Below, piece after piece: positions 25,990 through 34,120 of a DNA stretch of 64,000 bases. The stretch's first letter is position 1. Every line of letters starts with the position of its first letter. Under the pieces are notes generated by a model. That model was not told the origin of the DNA. It searched no databases and was given only the letters and a program-made list of their open reading frames with translations. The DNA is taken from positions 124,001 to 188,000 of the forward strand of contig NZ_LWAE01000007.1 of the NCBI RefSeq assembly GCF_001623875.1, in the 5' to 3' direction. Made by a program: the position numbers and the translations under genes. This stretch comes from Clostridium magnum DSM 2767. GTDB lineage: Bacteria > Bacillota > Clostridia > Clostridiales > Clostridiaceae.

Positions 25990-26859
25990 ATGATAAATAT
26001 TGGAGAATTTAATAAATTAGAGGTAGTAAGAACAGCAGAATTTGGATACTATCTTAATGCAGGTACAGGTAATACTAGTGACGATGTTCTTCTACCTAAT
26101 AAAAGTGCCCTAGGCAAAGACCTTTCTATTGGGGATGAAGTTAATGCTTTCATATATAGAGACTCAAAGGATAGAATAATAGCAACATTAAAGGAGCCGT
26201 TAGCTAAAGTTGGTGACGTTGCTTGTCTTAAAGTAGAAGGTAAAAGTAAGTTTGGAAGCTTTGTAAACTTTGGATTAGAAAGAGATATCCTTGTACCATT
26301 TAAAGAACAGGAATATACATTAGTAGAAGGAAATAAATATTTGTTTTATTTGTATCTAGATAAAACCGGCAGAATTGCAGCTACTACAGATATTGATAGA
26401 TATTTGGAGAATATAGATATAGAGAATACAGAAGAGATACAGGAAAATAAATATAGAGTAGGCGATGATGTAGTCGGTATAGTCTATGGATTCCAAACTA
26501 ATGGAAGTGCCATGATAGCAATTGATAATAAATATAGAGGGGTCATACTGCATAACGAATATTTCACAGAGCTTAAAGAGGGATATGAATTAAAACTTAG
26601 AATAAAGAAGATATATGAAGATGGAAAGCTTGGGCTTACTCCAAGAAAAAAACCAGTAGATGAAAGACTTGAACTTCAGGAACAAATATTACAGTATATA
26701 AAGAAGAATGATGGTTTTATGCCTTTTAATGATAAAAGTTCACCAGAAGAAATTAAAAGAGTTTTCAAGCAAAGCAAAAATTATTTTAAAAATGCTCTAG
26801 GTGGATTAATGAAAAAGGGACTTGTGGTTCAGGATGAAGAAGGAACTCGACTAAAGTAA
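25990..26859 (+). CDS. CvfB/YitL-like S1-domain RNA-binding protein
   Basis: The 289-residue product has the CvfB plan: three S1-like OB folds in the first 220 residues (EFGYYLNAG, DVACLKVEGKSKFGSFVNFG, DDVVGIVYGFQTNGSAMIAI) and a C-terminal winged helix (about 225-289, FKQSKNYFKNALGGLMKKGL). S. aureus CvfB binds RNA and affects virulence-gene expression; the general role is unclear. The ATG at 25990 gives the family N-terminus INIGEFNKLEVVR and has GAGGAG upstream; a GTG at 25978 would overlap that site. A large hairpin terminator follows. Confidence 0.85.
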   Translation: MINIGEFNKLEVVRTAEFGYYLNAGTGNTSDDVLLPNKSALGKDLSIGDEVNAFIYRDSKDRIIATLKEPLAKVGDVACLKVEGKSKFGSFVNFGLERDILVPFKEQEYTLVEGNKYLFYLYLDKTGRIAATTDIDRYLENIDIENTEEIQENKYRVGDDVVGIVYGFQTNGSAMIAIDNKYRGVILHNEYFTELKEGYELKLRIKKIYEDGKLGLTPRKKPVDERLELQEQILQYIKKNDGFMPFNDKSSPEEIKRVFKQSKNYFKNALGGLMKKGLVVQDEEGTRLK

Positions 26860-26866
26860 ACGGGGT

Positions 26867-26935
26867 AAACTGTACCCTGTAAGATATACACAGAAAATAG
26901 ACTGTGTACATCTTACAGGGTACAGTTTATTTTTA
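26867..26935 (+). terminator. long-stem terminator after the CvfB-like gene
   Basis: About 24 base pairs: AAACTGTACCCTGTAAGAT pairs with ATCTTACAGGGTACAGTTT, extended inwards by TACACAG / CTGTGTA, followed by ATTTTTA. The stem is longer than most terminators. Confidence 0.85.
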
Positions 26936-27090
26936 CGTCCGGAAATATCTATATTCACTATAACTATTTTATGGACTTGCTGACAAGTCAAGCTGGCTAC
27001 CTTCTTGTACCAATCATTCACGGAGATAACTGGAATAAAACTACTATATATTACAAAAAATAAACTTAATTGATATATGGAGGTGGTTAA

Positions 27091-27918
27091 GTGAGAAGAA
27101 GAATAATTATAGTTTTTGTATTAATTATTATAGGTATTAGTAGTACTGTTTCTGCCAAAAATGATAAATATGAAGTGCATTTTGTAGATGCAGGGCAAAG
27201 TGATTGTGTTTTAATTAAGGGAAAAAATAAAAACTATATAATAGATACCGGTGCAGCCTATTATACTAACCGAATTTTAGAATATCTAAATTCAAATGGA
27301 ATAAGCAAAATTGATGCAATCATACTGACTCATTATCATGATGATCACTATGATGGGCTTCTAAAAATAATAGAGAATAAAAAGGTTGGCTTGGTACTTC
27401 TTCCTATCCATGATAGTGATATGAAGGATGATTTACATAAAAAAATACTTAAAAATAATACAAAAGTTAAATTTATAAGTGAAGGCTGGAAAATAAAGCA
27501 GGGAAAAATTAATTTGAAAGCAATAGGTCCAATTAGAGAAGATAACAAGATAGAAAATAATAATTCAATAGTAATACAGGGAGAAATAGATGGAGTAAAA
27601 TACTTATTTGCAGGAGATTGCGAAAAACAAGAAGAGGAAGATTTGATTAGTAGTGAAAAACTTGTAGAATGCGATATTTTAAAAGTGCCCCATCATTCTT
27701 TAAATACTAGTAGTTCAGAGGAGTTTCTAAAAATATTAAATCCTAAAATTGCAGTGGTTACTTGTGATGGAGTGGGAACACCTGATTTAAAAATAATAAA
27801 AAGAATTAATGAAAATGGAAGTATAGTTTTTAGATCTGATATAAATGGGCATATAGTAGTTAAAAATGGATTTATAAAAGCCTCAAGAGACGGAATAAGC
27901 ATAAGAGTTCATCATTAA
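27091..27918 (+). CDS. exported metallo-beta-lactamase-fold hydrolase (ComEC C-terminal type)
   Basis: A 275-residue protein with an N-terminal signal peptide or anchor (RRRIIIVFVLIIIGISSTVSA) followed by an MBL domain. Metal-binding THYHDDHYDG is at about 88-97, FAGDCE near 175 and PHHS near 202. The opening HFVDAGQSDCVLIKG matches the C-terminal MBL domain of ComEC/Rec2, which here stands alone without the membrane channel. Such proteins are often called competence-like hydrolases; a nuclease or phosphodiesterase activity outside the membrane is plausible. GTG start with GGAGG 6 bases upstream. Confidence 0.85.
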   Translation: MRRRIIIVFVLIIIGISSTVSAKNDKYEVHFVDAGQSDCVLIKGKNKNYIIDTGAAYYTNRILEYLNSNGISKIDAIILTHYHDDHYDGLLKIIENKKVGLVLLPIHDSDMKDDLHKKILKNNTKVKFISEGWKIKQGKINLKAIGPIREDNKIENNNSIVIQGEIDGVKYLFAGDCEKQEEEDLISSEKLVECDILKVPHHSLNTSSSEEFLKILNPKIAVVTCDGVGTPDLKIIKRINENGSIVFRSDINGHIVVKNGFIKASRDGISIRVHH

Positions 27919-28164
27919 AGCTATTTTTATTATTTATATTTTTTATCTTTGATAATCTATTGGCTTAATAGTTATATTGTCCAGATTATATAAGAAGCAT
28001 TATAGTCATTTTTGTGATATTAAAACAAACATTAACAGACTTTCATATATTTTTAAGGAGTAATAATTTTTAAACTGTACAAACTTATATCATAAGGTTA
28101 AGTTACAAAGCAACCACATAACTTAACTGGATTCAAAATAAAGAATAAGAGGAGGAATATCATT

Positions 28165-28362
28165 ATGTCAAATAGAAGTAATAGAGTATTAGTACCTCAA
28201 GCTAAAGCTGGATTAGACCAATTTAAAATGGAGTCTGCAAGAGAAGTTGGCGTAGATTTAAAAGACGGATATAATGGAGACCTTACTTCAAGAGAAGCTG
28301 GATCAGTTGGTGGAAATATGGTTAAAAAGATGATAGAAGCTTATGAAAAAGGATTAATGTAA
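28165..28362 (+). CDS. alpha/beta-type small acid-soluble spore protein
   Basis: Coats and protects DNA in the dormant spore and is degraded at germination. The 65-residue sequence has the two conserved blocks: FKMESAREVGV, containing the GPR protease cleavage site, and GDLTSREAGSVGGNMVKKMI, the DNA-binding helix. AGAGGAGG lies before the ATG. Single-gene unit with its own terminator; transcription by the forespore sigma factor G is expected but I could not define the promoter. Confidence 0.96.
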   Translation: MSNRSNRVLVPQAKAGLDQFKMESAREVGVDLKDGYNGDLTSREAGSVGGNMVKKMIEAYEKGLM

Positions 28363-28380
28363 ATATAAATAAATGATAGT

Positions 28381-28422
28381 AAGGCTGGATAGATATTAAA
28401 ATCTATCTAGCCTTTATTTTTT
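28381..28422 (+). terminator. terminator after the SASP gene
   Basis: Stem AAGGCTGGATAGAT / ATCTATCTAGCCTT, 6-base loop, T-rich tail. Confidence 0.9.
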
Positions 28423-28564
28423 AATAACCCTTTGAATGAGAAACAAATGCAGAATATTTGTTACGGTTACTTTTTTATTCTAAGTAGCTATATTTTTTAT
28501 ATGAATATTAGCTATAATATATATATTAATTATTAGATACATATCGTAATATGGAGGTTAAATA

Positions 28565-28987
28565 ATGGAAATATCTAGAGTGAATAGAAGTTCTTCTGTA
28601 CCTTCTGAGAAAAAAAGTGTATCACTTAAAAAGGATTTTTCTCAAAGCTTTAATTCTCAAATGGGCAAAAAATCAGAACAGCAGCTTAAGGAAATGTTTG
28701 ATAATATAAAGAAAAAAGGAAACAGACTTGCCATAACCAAGTGCCATGTTGATGTAAAGGCTTATAAAAGAATGATAAAGGAATATCTAGAGTCAGTTTT
28801 AAATTATATGTATGGAGTAAAAAAGGATGTGAGTTTCTGGCAAACGCAGTATTTTATAACCGTAGATACTATTGATCAGAAGCTGGATGAGCTTACACAA
28901 ATGTTACTGAATGAGCAGAAGGGAAATTTAGATGTGGCTGCCACCATTGACGATATAAGTGGATTATTAGTTGATATTTATAAATAA
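28565..28987 (+). CDS. YaaR-family protein (DUF327)
   Basis: A 140-residue soluble protein; the C-terminal part (YMYGVKKDVSFWQTQYFIT then VDTIDQKLDELTQML) matches the Bacillus YaaR/DUF327 family, whose function is not known. The first 35 residues are polar and probably disordered. Predicted mostly helical with no membrane segment. The ATG follows ATGGAGG with good spacing. Bacillus yaaR lies near recombination/replication genes; here it lies beside spore genes. Confidence 0.85.
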   Translation: MEISRVNRSSSVPSEKKSVSLKKDFSQSFNSQMGKKSEQQLKEMFDNIKKKGNRLAITKCHVDVKAYKRMIKEYLESVLNYMYGVKKDVSFWQTQYFITVDTIDQKLDELTQMLLNEQKGNLDVAATIDDISGLLVDIYK

Positions 28988-29064
28988 AAGATTAGTAATA
29001 TTTATTAACAATTTAACCAAAAAAGAGAGTGCACAAAATTATTTACAGAGCCTGTTAAAATTCA

Positions 29065-29111
29065 TTGAAGGTGATAATGAGACACAAACCTAGTATCATT
29101 ATCACCTTCAA
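29065..29111. terminator. hairpin between yaaR-like gene and gerC
   Basis: Sixteen-base-pair stem TTGAAGGTGATAATGA / TCATTATCACCTTCAA between convergent genes. T runs are weak on both sides (TTTT on the minus strand six bases on), so it may act in both directions with limited strength. Confidence 0.6.
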
Positions 29112-29134
29112 AGTATATAAAGACCTTAACTTGG

Positions 29135-30244
29135 TTAATTAAAATTAGTTTTATCAGAAGAACCTTCTACATGCACATGAGCTTCAACTTCTAACTGACT
29201 TTTATTAAAAACATCATCTATTTTTGCTCTGGGATATTTTCTGTAAAAATCATCAGATACATTAAATATGTCAAGGTCTTTTCCTTTATAGTAATCAAAT
29301 AATCTCTCGCAGGCATCCTTTATATTGGATTCTGCATTTTTTTCTAATTGTTCTATATTTTCCTTAGTAAAATTAAGTTTTTCCTGTACATCTGCTATGC
29401 TGGTTTTGGTGTTAATTATTTTTTTTACCTTTATTGAATCTCCATCGTAATATATTTTTGTATCTGTTTTACTTTTTAGTATTTCCAGGGTTATATATTT
29501 GTCAGCAGCACTAGGATTTCCTGCCTCTAATGTGCCACGTTTTATGTTATCTATAAGAAAGTTATAACCTTCTGCTTGTGTTCGAGGTAGAGTATCTACC
29601 ATTTTAAAATTTTTAATAATAGCTCCAGCACTTACCTCTATTTTTGATGAGGTTTGATCATCTTTCATAGCGATCATGGTTACCACTGATGTTTTACTCT
29701 TGGTATACCTTTGGTTTAAAAAATCGTTAAGCCTAAGTAATATACCTCTAGAGGATGCAGGAATGTTATATATAAGATCAAATATAAATAATCCAATATA
29801 TTCTTGTTCTTTTAATTTAGCATTAATTAACTTTTGGGGATCTCCTTTATAGATAGCAAGATAAGATCTTACTACTAACTCTTGATCTCGGTCGAAAAAG
29901 TCAATATAATCAACTAAGCATTCTCTAGCAGCTTTCTCAGTAAAAATGATACCTCTATTTTGAGTATAATTAAGCTTATAGCTTGAAGATAGATTTAAAT
30001 CTCTTACAATTTCAAATATGGTTTTTCCAGTACCTTTATATAGAACTCGTTCTCCTTTTCCAGACTCCCCTTTGCCACCTCTTGCTGGTTTAAAGGCTTC
30101 TACATAAATTACAGGACTACGGTTATTATCTATATCTACAATAACAGAGGTTACAAATAAAACCTTATCTATATCTTTGTAATTAAAGCATCCATTTAGT
30201 AAAAATGTAGTGAAAATAATGAAATATAAAAATAATTTTTTCAT
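29135..30244 (-). CDS. gerC: GerC-type (Ger(x)C) spore germination lipoprotein
   Basis: C subunit of a nutrient germinant receptor in the inner spore membrane. The 369-residue precursor has a lipoprotein signal with lipobox LLNGC (cysteine about 19), then the family start FNYKDIDKVLFVTSVIVD, and the C-terminal half typical of the three-domain GerBC fold. Its ATG overlaps the end of the A-subunit gene by 4 bases, so the two are translationally coupled. The B-subunit gene lies divergently upstream. Confidence 0.93.
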   Translation of the reverse strand: MKKLFLYFIIFTTFLLNGCFNYKDIDKVLFVTSVIVDIDNNRSPVIYVEAFKPARGGKGESGKGERVLYKGTGKTIFEIVRDLNLSSSYKLNYTQNRGIIFTEKAARECLVDYIDFFDRDQELVVRSYLAIYKGDPQKLINAKLKEQEYIGLFIFDLIYNIPASSRGILLRLNDFLNQRYTKSKTSVVTMIAMKDDQTSSKIEVSAGAIIKNFKMVDTLPRTQAEGYNFLIDNIKRGTLEAGNPSAADKYITLEILKSKTDTKIYYDGDSIKVKKIINTKTSIADVQEKLNFTKENIEQLEKNAESNIKDACERLFDYYKGKDLDIFNVSDDFYRKYPRAKIDDVFNKSQLEVEAHVHVEGSSDKTNFN

Positions 30245-31641
30245 TTTTTATCATCCTTATATATAATGTTTTTAGATATATCCTTGACTTCTTTCCTAAA
30301 AATAAGATCCTTGTACTTGAAATCATTTGAGGTAGCAAGCGGTAGTAAATAAGGATAACCGCAACTGTCTAGAGATGCAGTATGAGCTAATAATATAAAA
30401 ATTGATGCAAAAAACCCCATTAATCCTAGAAGCGACGATAATAAAACGACTACTAAAACCCATAAGTATATTGCTGAGTGAAGTTTAGGAATCAAAAAGG
30501 ATGATATAGCCGAAAGAGCTACAACTATAACTGTACTTTGGGATGCAAGCCCTGAGCCTACAGCAGCATCACCAAGTATTAAGGCTCCAACAATGCTCAT
30601 CGCCTGACCTATAGGCTGAGGAAGTCTTATACCAGCTTCTCTTAAAAGCTGAAAGAAAAAGGCCATTATTAATACCTCTAACACTAGGGGAAAAGGGACA
30701 TCTGCTCTTGAGGCAGCTAACCTAAAAACAAATACTATTGGAATTAGAGCAAAATGATAGGTATCTATTGCTACATAAAAACCTGGTAATAATACTGCGA
30801 AAAGAAATGCAACTAAACGTATTATTCTACTAGCATTTGTATAATACCTATTTAGGTAATAATCATCTGCCATCTGAAAGTTTTCCAAGAAGAAACAAGG
30901 TGCTGTTAATACAAAAGGTGATCCATCTACTATTATGGCAATTCTACCTTCTAGCAGCTTAGAGGCTGCTATATCTGGCTTTTCTGTATACCCTATAGTG
31001 TCAAAAAGAGTTTTTTTACATTTAAGTTCTTCTTCTATGTAATTAATATCTAATATAAAATCAATATTTATTTTATTTACTTTTTCCTTTACATATCTTA
31101 TAAGACTTTCAGGAGCAGAGTTTTTAATATAAGCTATTATTACAACAGTATTTGATTTTGTTCCAATATATAAACTTTCGATTGTTAAATTAGGATTTTT
31201 TATTCTTCTTCGAATCAATGAAATATTATCCACGACAGATTCAGTAAAGCCTTCTCTAGGACCTTTTAAAACCTGTTCTGTTATTGGGGTAGACACACTT
31301 CTTTTGTTAAATCCCTTAGCTTCGCAATATATTACATCATCAATAAAATCAAAAACTATAACTACATCTCCAGATAAAATGTGAATTAAAGATTCCTCTT
31401 TGGATTTTATGCTTTCCACGGAGCTATTAAATAGTACATCTTTCTTTATGCTATTTATATCTGCTTGTATATTTTCATTTGTTATAAATGGAGTAATTAT
31501 AAATTGACTGATTAGCTTTGAATCGCAAAGATTGTCAATATAAAACAGATGAATGATTCCAAGATTACAGTTTATTTGACGGTCTTTTAAATCAATATTG
31601 CCTTTTAAATGGCTATTTATATAGTCAAGATATTCATTCAT
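30241..31641 (-). CDS. gerA: GerA-family spore germination protein, A subunit
   Basis: A subunit of a germinant receptor. The 466 residues have a soluble N-terminal half (about 1-240) and 5 or so membrane helices in the second half (GFYVAIDTYHFALIPIVFVF, ADVPFPLVLEVLIMAFFFQL, VGALILGDAAVGSGL). The motif RREGF-like segment appears as PREGFTESVVDNISLIRRRI, and ALIRLPQPIGQ-like as GIRLPQPIGQAMS. GGGTGAT lies before the ATG. It is shared in an operon with gerC and divergent from gerB, with about 150 bases between. Confidence 0.94.
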   Translation of the reverse strand: MNEYLDYINSHLKGNIDLKDRQINCNLGIIHLFYIDNLCDSKLISQFIITPFITNENIQADINSIKKDVLFNSSVESIKSKEESLIHILSGDVVIVFDFIDDVIYCEAKGFNKRSVSTPITEQVLKGPREGFTESVVDNISLIRRRIKNPNLTIESLYIGTKSNTVVIIAYIKNSAPESLIRYVKEKVNKINIDFILDINYIEEELKCKKTLFDTIGYTEKPDIAASKLLEGRIAIIVDGSPFVLTAPCFFLENFQMADDYYLNRYYTNASRIIRLVAFLFAVLLPGFYVAIDTYHFALIPIVFVFRLAASRADVPFPLVLEVLIMAFFFQLLREAGIRLPQPIGQAMSIVGALILGDAAVGSGLASQSTVIVVALSAISSFLIPKLHSAIYLWVLVVVLLSSLLGLMGFFASIFILLAHTASLDSCGYPYLLPLATSNDFKYKDLIFRKEVKDISKNIIYKDDKK

Positions 31642-31793
31642 AAATTATCACCCATTTTAGTATCTGTATTTTTTAGGATAACATTCATTCTTTAGCAAAT
31701 AATAATAAAGTGTAAATATTTCAAGTTAAGAGAAACTTGAATTAATTTAGGAAACTAAGTCCACTTAATTGAATAAAGAATGGAGAATGGTAA

Positions 31794-32885
31794 ATGGATA
31801 AATTGAGTTTTAAACATTTCTTCTTTATAATGTGCGCTTCTGCAATAGTTTCCCTTAAAACTTATCCGGGAATATTTATGAGAGATTCAGGAAGAGATAG
31901 TTGGGTTGCTGTTATAATATCGGGAATAATTATTTCTATTGGCTTCGACTATATAATAAGAATATGGATAAATAGGAAGTGTAGTAGTATCAAGGAGGTT
32001 TTTGACCTAGGACTTGGAAGATTTTTAGGAAAGATGTTCTTGATTATTTTTGCAACTACATTATTCTTAACAATGGTGGAATGCGCTTCTGTAGAAACCA
32101 GTGTGATCCATGTTAACTTATTTATTGAAAGCCCCCAATGGTATATTTTATTTTTTATTTTACTTCCAGGATTATATACCGTAAAAAAAGGCAAAAGTTC
32201 TGTAGTAGTAGTAACTGTATTTTGCATGGTAGTATCTATATTAAATGGAATTAATTTGTATTTTCTTACTTATCCATTTAAAAAGTATTATCGTTTATTT
32301 CCTATTTTTGAACAGGGAATAAATTATAATTTTTTAATTTCAATAGCCAAATCCTTAGGTCTTTTTTCAACTTTGATTATATCTTTAGTTTATCTATCAC
32401 AGGTTAACAATACTAAAAAATTGCGGATCTGTTCATTAATTGGTCTAGTTTTTATTGTACAGATGAATACTGCATCTACAACCGGAATTCTTTCAACATT
32501 TACTGTTGAAAGAGCTAATTTAATAATATATCCTAAGCTTATTCAAACTCAGCTAATATCCTATTTTGGATTTATAGCAAGTGGAGAGTTTTATGTAATA
32601 TTTCAAGTTTTAGCTGGTTGGTTTGCAAAGTATGTATTAACCTTTTTTGCATTAATAAGTGTATTAAAAGAATTGAAAATAGAAAAGTTGGTTAATTTAA
32701 ATGTTGTAAATTACTGTATAACAGCTCTTGTATATGTATTTTCTCTTTGGGCAAGTCGCGATTTAATTAGGTTATTTAAACTTTTAAATGCTTATAGTTA
32801 TCTGTGTTTAGTAAACTTTTTAATAATACCTATAGTGGTTTTTACAGTATTTGCTATTAGGACTAGGGTTAAAAAATCAAAGTAG
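31794..32885 (+). CDS. gerB: GerB-family spore germination permease
   Basis: B subunit of the germinant receptor, in the APC amino-acid transporter fold. It has 363 residues and about ten membrane helices; the start SFKHFFFIMCASAIVS and GRDSWVAVIISG near 48 are typical. GGAG precedes the ATG. It is transcribed away from gerA-gerC, an order change from the usual gerA-gerB-gerC operon, though all three subunits are present, so the receptor could be complete. Confidence 0.92.
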   Translation: MDKLSFKHFFFIMCASAIVSLKTYPGIFMRDSGRDSWVAVIISGIIISIGFDYIIRIWINRKCSSIKEVFDLGLGRFLGKMFLIIFATTLFLTMVECASVETSVIHVNLFIESPQWYILFFILLPGLYTVKKGKSSVVVVTVFCMVVSILNGINLYFLTYPFKKYYRLFPIFEQGINYNFLISIAKSLGLFSTLIISLVYLSQVNNTKKLRICSLIGLVFIVQMNTASTTGILSTFTVERANLIIYPKLIQTQLISYFGFIASGEFYVIFQVLAGWFAKYVLTFFALISVLKELKIEKLVNLNVVNYCITALVYVFSLWASRDLIRLFKLLNAYSYLCLVNFLIIPIVVFTVFAIRTRVKKSK

Positions 32886-32898
32886 TATTCCTATTTTT

Positions 32899-33008
32899 AT
32901 CCGATGATTACTCGCTTTAATATTCCCATCTTCTATGAAACCCATCTTCCTAATGTCAGAGGAGTAAGCGATTCGCACCAAATCATAGATTTGGGCTCTC
33001 TGCTTAAC
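32899..33008 (+). repeat. HEARO-like repeat, subfamily B copy 3 (3' truncated)
   Basis: Starts ATCCGATGATTACTCGC after TTTTT, 13 bases beyond the gerB stop codon, and ends in the module GCGATTCGCACCAAATCATA..GGGCTCTCTGCTTAA. The linker and hairpin two are absent. Confidence 0.68.
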
Positions 33009-33108
33009 TGTTTACAAAATGTTTTTAAAATTTAAATATTTATGCAATAATTATAGTGTAGTATAGAATTAGCAGCATTGGAAAAACTTTATACTAGTCT
33101 CCCTTTTT

Positions 33109-33239
33109 ACCTGACTAACTTGGCGTAAGTCTCCCACTTCTTCAAGTGGGAGACTTACGCCAAGTAAGCCATGTATTCACAGCTCTAAAATTCAGATGGG
33201 GTAAAAGAATCCCCATCTGAATTAAGATCTTGCTTCAAT
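33109..33239 (+). repeat. HEARO-like repeat, subfamily A copy 4 (best-paired copy)
   Basis: Hairpin one is a perfect stem: ACTTGGCGTAAGTCTCCC then ACTT pairs with AAGT then GGGAGACTTACGCCAAGT around a CTTC loop. Hairpin two AATTCAGATGGGG / CCCCATCTGAATT and the CTTGCTTCAAT end follow. Base changes relative to the copy at 24670 keep pairing, which points to an RNA or single-stranded DNA fold. Confidence 0.82.
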
Positions 33240-33328
33240 TATTATAGCAGTTCATCCTCCATTTGCCAATGAATGGAGGATGAACTGCTATATGAGATAT
33301 AATTATGGAAAAAATTGGGGGTGTATTA

Positions 33329-33880
33329 ATGAATAATAATGAGGAAAAGTCTCATAAGATAAATATCTTAAAAGAAATAAAAGAATATGGAATTTCAATA
33401 GTAGTAGCTTTATTCTTAGCGTTTATTTTTCATAGTTATGTGCTTGCAAGGGCAAATGTAGATGGACCATCTATGCAGCCTACCCTTCACAATAATGATG
33501 TGATTTTTCTAGAAAAACTAAGTGTAGAGACAAATCATATTAAAAGAGGAGAAATAATTGTATTTGATTCTAAAAATCAAAACAATGACTATTATATTAA
33601 GAGAGTTATTGGAGTTGAAGGAGATCAGGTTGATATAAAGGATGGAAAGGTTTATGTAAATGGTAATCAGATTGTAGAAAACTATTTAACGCCAGGTACT
33701 ATAACAGAACCTATTACTCCTAAAACAGCATATAAAGTAGGCAAAGATCAGATATTTGTATTAGGAGATAATAGAAGCAATAGCACAGATAGCAGAATGT
33801 TAGGATGTATCAATGTTAAGGACGTAAAAGGCCATGCAGTACTTAGAGCATATCCTTTTAATCAGATAAGAACCTTTTAG
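33329..33880 (+). CDS. lepB: type I signal peptidase
   Basis: Cleaves signal peptides of exported proteins at the outer membrane face. The 183-residue product has one N-terminal membrane helix (about 15-38), the catalytic serine in GPSMQPTL and the catalytic lysine in YYIKRVIGVEGDQV; box E is VLGDNRSNSTDSR. This is the Bacillus SipS size class. I use the ATG at 33329, preceded by GGGGGTG, instead of an ATG at 33305 which lacks a site. A strong terminator follows. Confidence 0.93.
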   Translation: MNNNEEKSHKINILKEIKEYGISIVVALFLAFIFHSYVLARANVDGPSMQPTLHNNDVIFLEKLSVETNHIKRGEIIVFDSKNQNNDYYIKRVIGVEGDQVDIKDGKVYVNGNQIVENYLTPGTITEPITPKTAYKVGKDQIFVLGDNRSNSTDSRMLGCINVKDVKGHAVLRAYPFNQIRTF

Positions 33881-33890
33881 ATAATTATCC

Positions 33891-33937
33891 AAAATAAGGT
33901 TTAGATTAAGAATGATCTTAATCTAAACCTTATTTTT
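33891..33937 (+). terminator. terminator after lepB
   Basis: Perfect 21-base-pair stem (33891-33911 with 33916-33936), 4-base loop and TTTTT. The following structured repeat begins directly in this T run. Confidence 0.92.
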
Positions 33938-34120
33938 ATCCGATGACTACCCGCTCTAATACTCCCATACGCACTCTGTGAAAGCGATTCGCACCAAATC
34001 AGAGATTTGGGCTCTCTGCTTTTCTTCAAAGTGGGAGTAAAGAGCGGCTACGTCCCTGGATTCGTTCAACTAAGAATCAGGTGGAGTTTGAAACTCCATC
34101 TGATTCAAGTTTCCACTTCA
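33938..34120 (+). repeat. HEARO-like repeat, subfamily B copy 4 (full length), abuts nadE stop
   Basis: Starts ATCCGATGACTACCCGC and ends TTTCCACTTCA. Hairpin one CGCTCTAATACTCCCAT / GTGGGAGTAAAGAGCG carries a 60-base apical insert with the ACCAAATCAGAGATTTGGG module. Then the linker GGCTACGTCCCTGGATTCG, CAACTAAGAATCAGG and hairpin two GTGGAGT / ACTCCAT. Its last three bases (34118-34120) are the complement of the nadE stop codon TGA. Confidence 0.75.
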
